64,000 nt of DNA from Clostridia bacterium (lineage in GTDB: Bacteria; Bacillota; DTU025), in NCBI GenBank assembly GCA_034926675.1, contig JAYFQW010000001.1, forward strand, positions 169,093 through 233,092. Direction: 5' to 3'. The first letter of the stretch is position 1; each line of letters begins with the position of its first letter. Under the pieces are notes generated by a model, which was given only the letters and a program-made list of their open reading frames with translations, had not been told where the DNA came from and did not search any database. This document shows positions 1 to 9,489 of the stretch, in pieces. The position numbers and the translations under genes are program-made.

Positions 1-657
1 GCCGGGGCCGGAAAGAGCACCGTAGCAAGGATGCTCGCATCCGCACTAGGCTATAGATATGTGAGCTCTGGCGATCTCTACAGGGCGTTGGCGCTTGAGG
101 TGATACGCAGAGGCGTGGATCCTCAGGATGAGGCGGCAGTGACGCAGACAGCCCGAACATCGTCAATGGCTCTCGAACCCTCGCCAAGCGTGGGGCAGCG
201 GACTACTCTGAACGGGGAGGACGTCACCGCGCTCATCCGGGCTGCGGCGGTGAATTCCGTCGTATCCCCGGTTTCGGTTTATCCTGAGGTAAGAGAGCTA
301 TTGGTCGCTGCACAACGGGAGATCGCGCGCGAGTCTGATGTGGTCATGGACGGTCGAGACATCGGAACCGTGGTGTTGCCAGAGGCTGTCCACAAATTCT
401 ACCTAACAGCATCAGCTGCTGAACGGGCGCGACGGCGGCGATCCGATTACATACGCCAGGGCGCGCCAGATAGCTATGACGAGGTGCTGCGAGAGATCGT
501 TGAACGCGACAGAATCGATAGCACCAGGGAAGCATCTCCGCTGAAGGCAGCAGAGGATGCCGTAGTTATTGACTGTACGGAGATTGGTCCAGAGGAAGTC
601 GTCGAGCGCATGTTGTGTCTGCTTGGGAGGTCCCGTTGTTGCTCTATGGGTTCGTGA
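1..657 (+). CDS. cmk: Cytidylate kinase, 5' end cut by window edge
   Basis: Phosphorylates CMP and dCMP with ATP in pyrimidine nucleotide recycling in the cytoplasm. The reading frame is already open at base 1, where it encodes the P-loop AGAGKST, so only about ten N-terminal residues lie outside the window. The hallmark DGRDIGT motif and the Arg-rich lid (ERARRRRSDY) follow, and about 218 residues are visible, close to the usual family length. The 3' end overlaps plsC by 43 bases. The order cmk-plsC-ispH/rpsA is common in Clostridia. The identity is seen directly from motifs; an ATG at 31 lies inside the P-loop and cannot be the true start. Confidence 0.95.
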   Translation, partial: AGAGKSTVARMLASALGYRYVSSGDLYRALALEVIRRGVDPQDEAAVTQTARTSSMALEPSPSVGQRTTLNGEDVTALIRAAAVNSVVSPVSVYPEVRELLVAAQREIARESDVVMDGRDIGTVVLPEAVHKFYLTASAAERARRRRSDYIRQGAPDSYDEVLREIVERDRIDSTREASPLKAAEDAVVIDCTEIGPEEVVERMLCLLGRSRCCSMGS

Positions 658-1250
658 AGCTGGTCATGAAGGCTTTTCTTCGCGCGTTCCATGGCTTCCG
701 AGCCACCGGGCAGGAGAATGTCCCGATGGACGGTGCTCTTATAGTTGTTGCTAATCACGCGAGCATGCTTGACGCTCCCGCGTTGGGGTGTGCGTTTCCC
801 AGGCAGATACTGTTCATGGCCAAGGCGGAGCTATTTCGTAATCCCTTCTCCCGTGCGCTTTTGATGGCCGTTCATGCGTTTCCGGTCAAGCGCGGGCAGG
901 TTGACCGGGAGGCATATCGCAGATCCATGGAGATTCTGAAGGAAGGCAAAGTCCTCGGGATATTCCCTGAGGGCACACGAAGCAAGACAGGCGATATGCA
1001 GCAGGCCCACCCAGGCGCCGCGAGGTTCGCTCTGCAGACTGGCACGCCGGTAGTGCCAGCTGCGATAGTCGGCGCCCACAAGGGGCACAAGAGGCTCTAC
1101 GGGAAAGCAGGCAGGTTCGGGGTGCGAGTGGCAATTGGGAAGCCGATGTGGCCGGTCCGATCGGAAGACGGTCGAGTCACCCGAGAAGAGATAGATGATT
1201 TCGCACAGAGGATCATGGAGCAGATACAGCGTTTGATGAGCGTAGCATGA
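615..1250 (+). CDS. plsC: 1-acyl-sn-glycerol-3-phosphate acyltransferase
   Basis: Acylates lysophosphatidic acid to phosphatidic acid, the second acyl transfer in phospholipid synthesis, at the inner face of the membrane. The H-x4-D catalytic motif is at residues 48-53 (NHASMLD) and the substrate motif FPEGTRS at about 117-123; the 211-residue length is typical. A hydrophobic N-terminal stretch can anchor it. The chosen start is GTG 615, inside the end of cmk, because it gives the normal distance to the H-x4-D motif; a later ATG at 666 is possible. Overlap with cmk suggests coupled translation. Confidence 0.92.
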   Translation: MSAWEVPLLLYGFVKLVMKAFLRAFHGFRATGQENVPMDGALIVVANHASMLDAPALGCAFPRQILFMAKAELFRNPFSRALLMAVHAFPVKRGQVDREAYRRSMEILKEGKVLGIFPEGTRSKTGDMQQAHPGAARFALQTGTPVVPAAIVGAHKGHKRLYGKAGRFGVRVAIGKPMWPVRSEDGRVTREEIDDFAQRIMEQIQRLMSVA

Positions 1251-1272
1251 CATCTACGGGGAGTGTTCTGAG

Positions 1273-1920
1273 TTGAAGCTTTTCATCGATACCGCGAACG
1301 TTGAGGAGATCCGCAGCGCTGCGGAAATGGGGATCATATGTGGCGTGACCACCAATCCTTCCCTTGTGGCCAGGGAAGGCAGGGACTTCAAGCAAGTTGT
1401 GCTCGAGATATGCAGCATTGTCGACGGGCCAGTGAGTGCGGAAGTGATTTCCCAGGATGCGCCGGGCATGGTCCGCGAGGCTCTCGGGATCGTTGAGTGG
1501 TCGCCGAACATCGTCATCAAGATCCCGATGACCGCAGAAGGGCTGAAGGCGGTCAAGATATTATCCAGCAAGGACATCAAGACCAACGTGACACTGGTGT
1601 TTACGGTGAACCAGGCGCTATTGGCTGCGAGGGCAGGCGCGACCTATGTGAGCCCATTTGTGGGAAGGCTTGATGACATCGGCGCCGAGGGCATGGATGT
1701 TGTAGCCCAGATCGCGGCGCTGTTCAATACTCACAACATAGAGACAGAGATAATCGCAGCAAGCATTCGCGGTCCGGTTCACGTTACCCAGGCGGCCCTG
1801 GCCGGAGCGGATATCGCCACCGTCCCGTACGGAGTTCTCATGCAGATGGTCAAGCATCCGCTCACTGATGCGGGAGTGGCCAGGTTCCTTGCTGATTGGG
1901 AGAAAGCTCTGGCCAAGTGA
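1273..1920 (+). CDS. Small transaldolase / fructose-6-phosphate aldolase family protein
   Basis: Member of the short TalC/FSA subfamily (215 residues) of transaldolases, which transfer or cleave three-carbon ketol units in the non-oxidative pentose phosphate pathway. The conserved N-terminal FIDTAN, the TTNPSL loop and the Schiff-base lysine in NIVIKIPMT (about K83) are all visible. The start is TTG 1273. Short-form enzymes can be true transaldolases or fructose-6-phosphate aldolases and sequence reading does not separate them here. It sits between plsC and ispH-rpsA and ends in a GTGA overlap with a possible start of the next gene, so the genes are probably co-transcribed. Confidence 0.9.
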   Translation: MKLFIDTANVEEIRSAAEMGIICGVTTNPSLVAREGRDFKQVVLEICSIVDGPVSAEVISQDAPGMVREALGIVEWSPNIVIKIPMTAEGLKAVKILSSKDIKTNVTLVFTVNQALLAARAGATYVSPFVGRLDDIGAEGMDVVAQIAALFNTHNIETEIIAASIRGPVHVTQAALAGADIATVPYGVLMQMVKHPLTDAGVARFLADWEKALAK

Positions 1921-1922
1921 GC

Positions 1923-4043
1923 ATGGGGTCGGCAAGGATCAGACTGGCTGATGTCGCAGGGTTCTGCAGAGGAGTAGCGCGGGCATGTGAGATTGCGTGC
2001 AGAGCGGGCGAGGAAGCCATCCATTCGGGCGGATGTGGCGCAGTCACCCTCGGCCCCCTAGTTCACAATCCGGATGTTTCTGCGCGCCTCCGAGCCAGCG
2101 GTGTCCAGCAAGTCAGATCCATGGACGACGTTTCCGGTCGCGTGTTCATCATTCCGTCGCATGGCCTCCCTCCCGAAGTGATTGAGTCCGCTCGGGAGAG
2201 AGGGTTGACGATAGTCGACGCCACCTGTCCGCATGTGCATCGTGCTCAGCGGGAGGTGGAGAAGGCCCATGCCAGCGGGAAGTTCGTGGTTCTGGTGGGG
2301 GACAGGTCGCACCCCGAAGTCCGGGCGGTGGCTGCGTTCGCCGCAGGCGACATCGCGGTGGTCGCTGGATCAGACGAGGCAGGGAGCATCCCGCTCCCCA
2401 TGGCTTCCATTGTGGTGGTAGCCCAGACCACCCAGAGAAGGTCGATGGTGGATGCCGTTGCATGCATCCTCACGTCGAGAGGCGCGGAAGTTGCGGTGGT
2501 TGATACGGTTTGCCCTGCCACCGGCGAGCGGCAGGACGCCGCGGCGAGGCTGTCTTCCGAGGTTGACCTGATGGTGGTTATCGGGGGAGAGGCCAGCGCC
2601 AACACCATGCGACTTGCGGAGGTGTGCCGCGATTCCGGTGCGGCGGTGTTAAAGGTGGAGAACGCAAGTGAGCTGGATACGGAGGTCATTCGAGCTAGCC
2701 GAAGCATCGGCGTGACCGCCGGGGCATCCACGCCATCTTGGGTAATTGAGGAGGTCATGGACGCTATGAACGAGATCATCGAGGGAAACCCGGAGCAGGT
2801 GCAGGTGCAGGTGCAGGATCTTGCGCGGGATGCTGAGAAGCCAGCAGAACCAATCCAACCCGAGCAGGAGAAGGCGCAGGTGCAGAGCCAGGCGCATGGA
2901 GCGTCGGTCGAGGCCGAAATCCTTCAAGGGCGAGTTACAGAGCTCTACGACGACAGAGTCATTGTTGAGCTCGATCCCGGCCAGACCGTTGTTGTGCTCA
3001 AGGAGCAGTTGACCGCGAAGCCAATTGCCCATCCTTCTGAGGTAGTGGCAGTAGGCGATGAGGTCCACGTGGTGCTCGATAGGCAGCGCCCGGGTTCCGA
3101 TGAGCAGTACGCCTCAAAGAGGCGAGCGGACGTTCTCCTCATGTGGAAGCGCCTTGAGAACGCCAAGGAGACTGGCGAAGTGATCGAGGGCAAGGTCACA
3201 GAGTCGGTCAAGGGCGGTCTCGTAGTCGATATCGGGGTCCGCGGGTTCGTCCCTGCATCGCAGGTCGGGCGGAGGTTTGTAGAGGACCTCAGCTCCTATG
3301 TGGGCCAGACTCTGAGGCTTGCAGTTCGCGAAGTCGAAAGGCTCAGGTCGAACGTTGTTCTGTCCCATCGCGCAGTTCTCGAAGAGGAAGAGCGCGCAGC
3401 CAAGGAACGTGCCTTCGATGTCCTCTCCCGCGGGCAGGTTCTCGCCGGCACAGTCACCCGCCTGGCGTCGTTCGGCGCCTTCGTGGATATCGGGGACGGT
3501 GTTGAGGGACTTCTGCACATCTCGGACATCGCATGGTCGAGGATAAAGCACCCGTCTGAGGTGCTCTCCGAGGGGCAGCAGATACAGGTGCAGATCCAGA
3601 ATGTCGACAGGGAGCGGGAGCGAATCTCGCTTGGCTATAAGCAGCTGCAGTCGGATCCCTGGGAAGATGCGTCTCGCAAGTTCGCCGTTGGGTCAGTAGT
3701 GCGTGGCACAGTCACCAAGCTGGTGGATTTCGGAGCTTTCGTAAGCCTAGCCGATGGAATCGAAGGTCTAGTTCACATCTCACAGCTTGCTGACAGGCGA
3801 GTGGCGAAGCCCGACGAGATCGTATCGGTCGGACAGGAAGTGTCTGTGAAGGTAATCGGCCTGCGTGAACAGGAGCATAGGATCAGCCTATCGATGAAGC
3901 AGGCGGCAGAGGATGGGGAGCGCAGCGATTATCGCAAGTACATGAAGGAGAACAAGGCCGACGACGTTGTGACAATTGGGGACCGCATCAACTGGGATCC
4001 GAGCAAACTGAAGGGGCCAGCGAACGGAGATAATCCCAGCTAG
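1923..4043 (+). CDS. ispH: IspH (HMBPP reductase) fused to four S1 RNA-binding domains
   Basis: Bifunctional protein of about 706 residues. Residues 1-285 are IspH, the [4Fe-4S] enzyme that makes IPP and DMAPP in the last MEP-pathway step: cluster cysteines C15, C102 and C197, and histidines in VHNP, PSHG and RSHPE. A Gln/Glu-rich linker with a VQVQVQ repeat follows, then four S1 repeats (about 340-670), the last two with the classic GAFV and GLVHIS signatures of ribosomal protein S1. The fusion is a known Clostridia arrangement. Start ATG 1923 gives the usual IspH N-terminus; GTG 1917 and TTG 1896 are in frame too. The gene overlaps or abuts the transaldolase stop. Confidence 0.93.
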   Translation: MGSARIRLADVAGFCRGVARACEIACRAGEEAIHSGGCGAVTLGPLVHNPDVSARLRASGVQQVRSMDDVSGRVFIIPSHGLPPEVIESARERGLTIVDATCPHVHRAQREVEKAHASGKFVVLVGDRSHPEVRAVAAFAAGDIAVVAGSDEAGSIPLPMASIVVVAQTTQRRSMVDAVACILTSRGAEVAVVDTVCPATGERQDAAARLSSEVDLMVVIGGEASANTMRLAEVCRDSGAAVLKVENASELDTEVIRASRSIGVTAGASTPSWVIEEVMDAMNEIIEGNPEQVQVQVQDLARDAEKPAEPIQPEQEKAQVQSQAHGASVEAEILQGRVTELYDDRVIVELDPGQTVVVLKEQLTAKPIAHPSEVVAVGDEVHVVLDRQRPGSDEQYASKRRADVLLMWKRLENAKETGEVIEGKVTESVKGGLVVDIGVRGFVPASQVGRRFVEDLSSYVGQTLRLAVREVERLRSNVVLSHRAVLEEEERAAKERAFDVLSRGQVLAGTVTRLASFGAFVDIGDGVEGLLHISDIAWSRIKHPSEVLSEGQQIQVQIQNVDRERERISLGYKQLQSDPWEDASRKFAVGSVVRGTVTKLVDFGAFVSLADGIEGLVHISQLADRRVAKPDEIVSVGQEVSVKVIGLREQEHRISLSMKQAAEDGERSDYRKYMKENKADDVVTIGDRINWDPSKLKGPANGDNPS

Positions 4044-4059
4044 CCGTCGCAGGGATTCG

Positions 4060-4088
4060 TTGACAGGCATATACCCCTATGCTAGACT
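4060..4088 (+). promoter_or_regulatory. SigA-type promoter for the PpiC gene
   Basis: TTGACA (4060-4065), 17-base spacer, TAGACT (4083-4088), with a TG extended -10 element just upstream. It lies in the 144-base gap after ispH-rpsA and gives the foldase gene its own transcript. Confidence 0.6.
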
Positions 4089-4187
4089 GACTTTGGCATC
4101 CTGCCCTCGGAACTCGCCGTGGGCAGGCATCGTTTAGGCTGAGTAGTGTGTTAGTGTGGACGGAGCTGCAAAGGGGGATTTCGAAGT

Positions 4188-5099
4188 ATGAACAAACGCA
4201 ATCCCGGACTTACTCGGGTCATCGTTATCGTGGTGGTGGTGGCTGTCGCGGCTATCAGCTGGATTGTCCTCACCAAGCGAAACAACGTGGCCATCGTGAA
4301 CGGCGAGAGGCTGTCACGCCGCGATTTCATAGGCCGGCTCGAGGAGAACTCCGGCAGTCAGATTCTCAATCAGATGATCGACGAGAAGCTCATCCAGCAG
4401 GCGGCCAAAGAGGCAAAAGTCAGCGTAAAGCCTGAAGAGGTGGACGAAGAAGTCCAGAAGCTCAGGAAGGAGATCGGTCCTAGCTTCGATTCCATGCTCG
4501 CTCAATATGGAATGACGGAGGCCGACCTCAGGACAAATCTGGATATGAACCTCCTCGTCTTCAAACTCTCTACCAAGGATGTCACCGTCACCGACGAAGA
4601 GATGCAGAAGTACTTCGACGAGCACAAGTCCGACTACGACGAGCCGGAGCAGGTGAAGGCAAGCCACATCCTGGTCGAGACCGAATCCGAAGCTAAGGAG
4701 ATCCAGAAGCGGCTTTCCGCTGGCGAGGAATTCGCTTCGATAGCGACCGAGAAGTCGCTCGATCCCGGATCAGCTGCTGAAGGTGGAGACCTCGGCTTCT
4801 TCCCTCGCGGCAGGATGACCGCGGAGTTCGAGAAGGTCGCTTTCTCCATGGCGCCTGGGCAGACAAGCAACCCAGTAAAGAGCGAGTTTGGCTATCACAT
4901 AATCCGAGTCACCGACCGCAAGGCGGCTCACGAGGCCACCTTCGAAGAGGTCAAGGACGATGTGGAACGCCAGATAAAGGGCAAGCAGGCTAAGAGCCCT
5001 CAACAGGTATCGCAGGAGCTTCGCATGACCGGCAAGATCACTGTGACCGACTCCAAGTACAAGGACCTCGGGAACACCACACCCTTCGGTGTTAAGTAG
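4188..5099 (+). CDS. Membrane-anchored parvulin-type peptidyl-prolyl isomerase (PrsA/SurA-like)
   Basis: Probably a foldase on the outer face of the membrane that helps exported proteins fold. Residues 8-28 are a strongly hydrophobic Val/Ile-rich anchor without a lipobox cysteine, unlike Bacillus PrsA. A SurA-N-like helical region (about 35-150) precedes a parvulin PPIC domain (about 155-250) with [15 protein letters not shown] and FGYHIIRV signatures. The start ATG 4188 follows an AAGGGGG ribosome site. It has its own promoter upstream and an intrinsic terminator downstream, so it is likely a single-gene transcript. Isomerase activity is inferred from the domain. Confidence 0.88.
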   Translation: MNKRNPGLTRVIVIVVVVAVAAISWIVLTKRNNVAIVNGERLSRRDFIGRLEENSGSQILNQMIDEKLIQQAAKEAKVSVKPEEVDEEVQKLRKEIGPSFDSMLAQYGMTEADLRTNLDMNLLVFKLSTKDVTVTDEEMQKYFDEHKSDYDEPEQVKASHILVETESEAKEIQKRLSAGEEFASIATEKSLDPGSAAEGGDLGFFPRGRMTAEFEKVAFSMAPGQTSNPVKSEFGYHIIRVTDRKAAHEATFEEVKDDVERQIKGKQAKSPQQVSQELRMTGKITVTDSKYKDLGNTTPFGVK

Positions 5100-5112
5100 C
5101 GCTGGCTTGCGC

Positions 5113-5146
5113 GGAGGGGAGAGTTCCTGCTCTCCTCTCCTTTTTG
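5113..5146 (+). terminator. Intrinsic terminator after the PpiC gene
   Basis: An 11-bp stem (5113-5123 with 5130-5140, one G-T pair), a 6-base loop, followed directly by TTTTTG. It separates the foldase gene from the DUF512 gene. Confidence 0.85.
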
Positions 5147-5171
5147 TTTCACGTTAGGAGGGCCTGCGATC

Positions 5172-6545
5172 ATGTCGTCTCATGTCCCCTCCCGAGCTCC
5201 GCGGCCAGCGGTCATCGCATCGGTTGAACCTGGCAGCATGGCTTGCGCGGCAGGCATCGAACCCGGGGATGCACTAGTCGCGATCAATGGCCATCCAATC
5301 CGCGATATCATCGACTACAGATATCACGCTGCCTCCGCTGCGGCAGCCTTGGAGATTGAGAAGCCAGGCGGAACCAGGGTCATCGTAGAATTGGCCAATG
5401 GATTCGATCCTCGGCTTGGAATCGAGTTCGATGACGCTCTGTTCGATCGGCAAAAGCGCTGCGCGAACAGGTGCGTTTTCTGTTTCATAGATCAGCTGCC
5501 GCGCGGCATGCGCAAGACCCTGTATGTGAAGGACGACGACTACAGGCTCTCATTCCTGCAGGGCAACTTCGTCACACTCACGAACCTCAGCGAGGGGGAA
5601 CTCCACCGCATCATCAGGCTCCGTCTGTCGCCGATCTACGTATCGGTTCACAGCACCGACGATTCCATCAGGGCTATGCTTCTGGGCAGACTGGCGCCAA
5701 GGCCTATCATGGTGACGCTTCGTCGACTTGCGGCTGCTAGGATCGAGTTCCACACCCAGGTGGTGATGGCGCCGGGAATGAACGATGGCGAGGTGCTGGA
5801 ACGCACAATCTCCGATCTGTGGGGCCTATCGCCGTACTGCGCATCAGTGGGCGTGGTCCCTGTGGGCCTTACCTCCCACAGGCAGGGCCTTCCGAAACTG
5901 ACGCCGGTCACGCCGAATGTAGCTTTGGCAACCGTGCGTCAGATCGAGGCGGCGCAGCGAAGGTTCACCGCAGAACGGGGAATCAGGTTCGTGTTCGCAG
6001 CGGATGAGTTCTACTGCATGGCATCCCAGCCGATCCCTCCGGGCAGCGCCTATGAGGGGTATCCTCAGCTCGAGAACGGCATCGGCCTTTCCAGGTTGTT
6101 CATTGACGAGTTTGCCGCCATCGAACCCGAGTTGCCGAGGTCGGTCAGCCGCCCCATCAGCGCCACTGTCGTCACAGGCGCCTCAGGGGCGCAGGTGATC
6201 GGGCATGCTATTGACAGGCTGAACCGAATCGGCGGAGTGAGCATCCGGATCGCGACAATCGTGAACGAGTTCATGGGCCCCTCAATCACCGTGACAGGAC
6301 TGGTGGTTGGGAAAGACATAATCAGCACCCTCTCAGGTCGAGAAGAGCAGATCGGCGATTTCGTCGTAATCCCCGAGGTAATGCTGCGGCGGGAAGGCGA
6401 TAGGCTCCTCGACAACACCACTCCTGACGACATTTCGACTGCACTGGGTGTGCCAGTGCGGGTTGCCCCCGTCACAGCCCGCGGCCTAGTAGAGGCCGCG
6501 ATAGGCGCGGGGTGCGCGGCGCCAGATAGTTGCGAGGTGAGATGA
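5172..6545 (+). CDS. PDZ / radical-SAM-like / DUF512 protein
   Basis: Conserved Bacillota protein of unknown function (457 residues). An N-terminal PDZ-like domain (about 12-75, GIEPGDALVAINGHPI) is followed by a C-x3-C-x2-C cluster (C97, C101, C104) as in radical-SAM enzymes, then a TIM-barrel-like region with a FLQGNFVTLTN signature and a C-terminal DUF512 domain. The gene is typically next to der, as here, where a 1-base gap separates them, so a link to ribosome assembly or cofactor chemistry has been a standing guess. Start ATG 5172 follows TTAGGAGG. Family membership is firm; the reaction is not known to me. Confidence 0.88.
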   Translation: MSSHVPSRAPRPAVIASVEPGSMACAAGIEPGDALVAINGHPIRDIIDYRYHAASAAAALEIEKPGGTRVIVELANGFDPRLGIEFDDALFDRQKRCANRCVFCFIDQLPRGMRKTLYVKDDDYRLSFLQGNFVTLTNLSEGELHRIIRLRLSPIYVSVHSTDDSIRAMLLGRLAPRPIMVTLRRLAAARIEFHTQVVMAPGMNDGEVLERTISDLWGLSPYCASVGVVPVGLTSHRQGLPKLTPVTPNVALATVRQIEAAQRRFTAERGIRFVFAADEFYCMASQPIPPGSAYEGYPQLENGIGLSRLFIDEFAAIEPELPRSVSRPISATVVTGASGAQVIGHAIDRLNRIGGVSIRIATIVNEFMGPSITVTGLVVGKDIISTLSGREEQIGDFVVIPEVMLRREGDRLLDNTTPDDISTALGVPVRVAPVTARGLVEAAIGAGCAAPDSCEVR

Positions 6546-6546
6546 C

Positions 6547-7857
6547 ATGGCGAAACCCCTGGTTGCGATTGTCGGGCGTCCCAATGTGGGAAAATCTGCC
6601 CTGTTCAACAGGATCATCAGAAGCAGAGTGTCGATCGTGGATGACTCGCCTGGAATCACCCGTGATCGCATATACGGTGATGCAGAGTGGTGTGGCCGCA
6701 CGTTCGCAGTTGTGGATACTGGGGGCATTGAGACAGATCCTCCGAACGATATCTCGGCCAAGATGCGCGTCCAGGCTGAACTCGCCATCGCCCAGGCGGA
6801 TGTGCTCGTATTCGTTGTCGATTCCAGATGCGGAATCACCTCCGAGGATCAGGAGGTGGCCAACATTCTCCGGAGGGCCAGAAAGCCGGTGGTGGTGGCT
6901 GCCAACAAAGTGGATGATCCGCGGCACTTCGACTACGGCCTCTACGCGCTCGGACTCGGAGAGCCGATTGCGGTGTCAGCTGTGCACGGGATCGGAATCG
7001 GCGATCTGCTCGATGCTATCGCAGATGGTTTCCCCGAGAAGGCCGCTTTGGATGAGGCCGAGGATGAGCGCATACGCATAGCCGTCATAGGCAGGCCGAA
7101 CGTGGGTAAGTCGTCGATTGTCAACAGGATACTTGGTGAAGAGAGATCCATTGTGAGCGATTTACCCGGCACTACCAGAGACGCGATTGACTCCTCATTT
7201 GAGTTCGAGGGTGAGCAGTATGCCATTGTAGATACTGCAGGGATTCGCAAACATTCGAAGGTATCGGAATCCGTGGAGAGATACTCGGTTCTGAGAGCGC
7301 TCCGAGCAGTCGACAGGTGTGACGTGGCAGTCACGGTGCTGGACGGCACTGAGGACCCGGCCACACAGGACACCAAGATTGCGGGATACGCCCATGATGC
7401 TGGAAAAGCGGCAGTCATAGCAGTGAACAAGTGGGATATCGTTGAGCGGAAAGATGCGACGGCGCGGGAATATGAAAGCAAAGTGCGGGACCTGTTGCAG
7501 TTCATGCCATATGCGCCTGTCGTCTTCGTTTCTGCCATAACAGGGCGCAGGATCTCGAAACTGCTTGAGACCATCTGCACATGCGCTGGTCAGCATCGGA
7601 GGCGAGTCCAGACATCTCTTGTCAACAAGGTGATTGAAGACGCAGTGCTCCGCAATCCTCCACCAGATGAAAAGGGCAAACAGATCCGGATACTATATGC
7701 CGCCCAGGTGAGCGCCAAGCCGCCCCGGTTCGTTGTGTTCTCCAACTACCCGGAGTACATACACTTCTCATATAAGCGGTTCCTTGAGAATGTCCTCCGC
7801 GATTCGTTCGAGTTCGTGGGCACGCCCATTGAGATCGCTCTGAAGCGAAGAGAATAG
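6547..7857 (+). CDS. der: Ribosome-assembly GTPase Der (EngA)
   Basis: Essential double GTPase that acts in maturation of the 50S ribosomal subunit. Two G domains are visible: P-loop GRPNVGKSALF (10-20), DTGG and NKVD in the first, and GRPNVGKSSIV (from about 182), DTAG and NKWD in the second. A C-terminal KH-like domain follows (about 350-436). The 436-residue length is typical. The ATG overlaps the DUF512 stop region, so the pair is probably translationally coupled. Confidence 0.97.
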   Translation: MAKPLVAIVGRPNVGKSALFNRIIRSRVSIVDDSPGITRDRIYGDAEWCGRTFAVVDTGGIETDPPNDISAKMRVQAELAIAQADVLVFVVDSRCGITSEDQEVANILRRARKPVVVAANKVDDPRHFDYGLYALGLGEPIAVSAVHGIGIGDLLDAIADGFPEKAALDEAEDERIRIAVIGRPNVGKSSIVNRILGEERSIVSDLPGTTRDAIDSSFEFEGEQYAIVDTAGIRKHSKVSESVERYSVLRALRAVDRCDVAVTVLDGTEDPATQDTKIAGYAHDAGKAAVIAVNKWDIVERKDATAREYESKVRDLLQFMPYAPVVFVSAITGRRISKLLETICTCAGQHRRRVQTSLVNKVIEDAVLRNPPPDEKGKQIRILYAAQVSAKPPRFVVFSNYPEYIHFSYKRFLENVLRDSFEFVGTPIEIALKRRE

Positions 7858-7878
7858 ACCTCGGAGGGAAGTCACCCA

Positions 7879-8478
7879 ATGAATCTCCGTTCTGCGCTGC
7901 TTATCCTTGGCAGCTACCTTCTCGGCTCTATCCCGTTCGGCGTCATCCTCGGAAAACTCATCGTAGGAGTGGATGTGCGGGCGTACGGAAGTGGAAACAC
8001 CGGTGCAACCAATGTCCTGAGGACTCTGGGCTTCGGATTCGCCTTTGCCACATTCCTGCTGGACGCGGGGAAAGGCGCCATTGTCGCCTACTCGGCGCGA
8101 GCCCTCATGTTGCCTGTTGCACAGGTCGGCATGGCAGGGATCGCTGTTGTGGCCGGGCATGATTGGCCTGTGTTCTTGGGATTCAAGGGCGGCAAAGGCA
8201 TAGCCGCCACCTTTGGATTCCTCATGGTGGCGTCGCCACTGGTAGGCCTCACTTTTGCCCTCGTGTGGCTCGCAGTGGTCGTCCCCACTAGGTATGCATC
8301 GCTTGGCTCGATCGTGGCTTCGATCGCGGCGCCCATCGTTGCCTACTTCGTTACGTCATCAGTGCAGATGCCACTGGCATGTGCCGTGCTTGCGGTTCTT
8401 GCGGTGTGGAGGCACAGATCCAACATATCGAGGCTATTGTCGGGCACTGAACGCAAGTTCGGAGAACGCGTGCGCTAG
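7879..8478 (+). CDS. plsY: Acyl-phosphate glycerol-3-phosphate acyltransferase
   Basis: Integral membrane enzyme that transfers an acyl chain from acyl-phosphate to glycerol-3-phosphate, the first step of phospholipid synthesis; it complements plsC upstream. The signatures GSGNTGATNVLRTLG (about 36-50) and GHDWPVFLGFKGGKGIAATFG (near residue 95) are both present, with five or six hydrophobic segments. Its 199-residue length is standard. RBS GGAGGG precedes ATG 7879. It follows der by 21 bases. Confidence 0.96.
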   Translation: MNLRSALLILGSYLLGSIPFGVILGKLIVGVDVRAYGSGNTGATNVLRTLGFGFAFATFLLDAGKGAIVAYSARALMLPVAQVGMAGIAVVAGHDWPVFLGFKGGKGIAATFGFLMVASPLVGLTFALVWLAVVVPTRYASLGSIVASIAAPIVAYFVTSSVQMPLACAVLAVLAVWRHRSNISRLLSGTERKFGERVR

Positions 8479-8560
8479 GGGCGGCAGGAATCGAGCTCAG
8501 GCTCGTCGAATCTCAAATGTGGATCTCGCCCGTTGGCGCAGAACGTCGGGGGTGCCCGAA

Positions 8561-9460
8561 GTGCGTGTATCTCCTCCAGAGTGCGACCGGATCAAGTCGC
8601 TAGTCGAGCAGCTGGAACTGCTTGAGCAGGACCTCTCCAGAGTGGCGCCGAGCGACCGCGACAATGCTGTCGAGCAGGTTGCCTCCGTAAGGGCGGAACT
8701 GCTCGATCTTCTTTCTGATATCCTGATTGCCGGTGACGATTCCATGCGCCGCACAGCTGCTTACGGCCTGTCGAAGCTGCAGGACGCGCGGTGCGTGCCA
8801 CTTCTCATAGGAGCGTTGTCCGATTCCGATGAGACTGTTCGCGGGTGGGCTGCTGAGGGGCTAGCGGCGTCGAAGAACTCCGTTGCACTAACACCCCTAG
8901 TTCGCGCGCTGCGCGATGAGAGTGTGTACGTATACTACAGCGCGTGCAGTGGGCTCAAAGCGATCCGGTCGGATGATCTTTGGCCTCTTCTGCAGCAGGA
9001 ACTGCAGTCGCCCCAATCCTTCGTCCGCAAGAGGGTCATCAAGCTCCTTGGAGACCTGCGCGAACACCGCGCCCTGCCTCAGATAATGGAGTATGCCTGT
9101 GACGACGAGGACGCGGGCGCCCGATATGAGGCCGTGGAAGCCCTGCGCAAGATCGGCGATAGGCGTGCAGTCGATACCCTCGTATCATGCCTGGAGGATG
9201 AGTCACACGAGGTGCGCTGTGGCGCGATTCAGGCACTTCGGTGGATGGGAGATTCCCGCGCTGTGGAATCGCTCATCAGGGTATGCCTAGAAAATGAGGA
9301 CCTCAGGCTCCTCTCCATTCAGGCCTTGCGCGACATAGCAGGCGACGAGGCAATAGGCCCTGTAGTCCAGGCTCTGCATCGCATGAGGGAGCTCGTAAGA
9401 TCCACAGCCGATAAGGTTCTGAGCCGCACAGATGCTGAACATGATACAACAGCTGGCTAG
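8561..9460 (+). CDS. HEAT-repeat protein
   Basis: About 299 residues made mostly of PBS-lyase-type HEAT repeats (for example AAYGLSKLQDARCVPLLIGA and AVEALRKIGDRRAVDTLVSC), roughly seven helical repeats that form a protein-binding solenoid; the N-terminal 50 residues form a charged helical region. No signal peptide or catalytic motif is seen. The frame is open upstream into plsY but that part is a shadow; GTG 8561, eight bases after a GGGGG tract, is the best start, with GTG 8519 and 8552 as alternatives. Function unknown; a scaffold role is an inference. Confidence 0.75.
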   Translation: MRVSPPECDRIKSLVEQLELLEQDLSRVAPSDRDNAVEQVASVRAELLDLLSDILIAGDDSMRRTAAYGLSKLQDARCVPLLIGALSDSDETVRGWAAEGLAASKNSVALTPLVRALRDESVYVYYSACSGLKAIRSDDLWPLLQQELQSPQSFVRKRVIKLLGDLREHRALPQIMEYACDDEDAGARYEAVEALRKIGDRRAVDTLVSCLEDESHEVRCGAIQALRWMGDSRAVESLIRVCLENEDLRLLSIQALRDIAGDEAIGPVVQALHRMRELVRSTADKVLSRTDAEHDTTAG

Positions 9461-9489
9461 AGGAATTATGGGGAGGAAGCATTGCCATC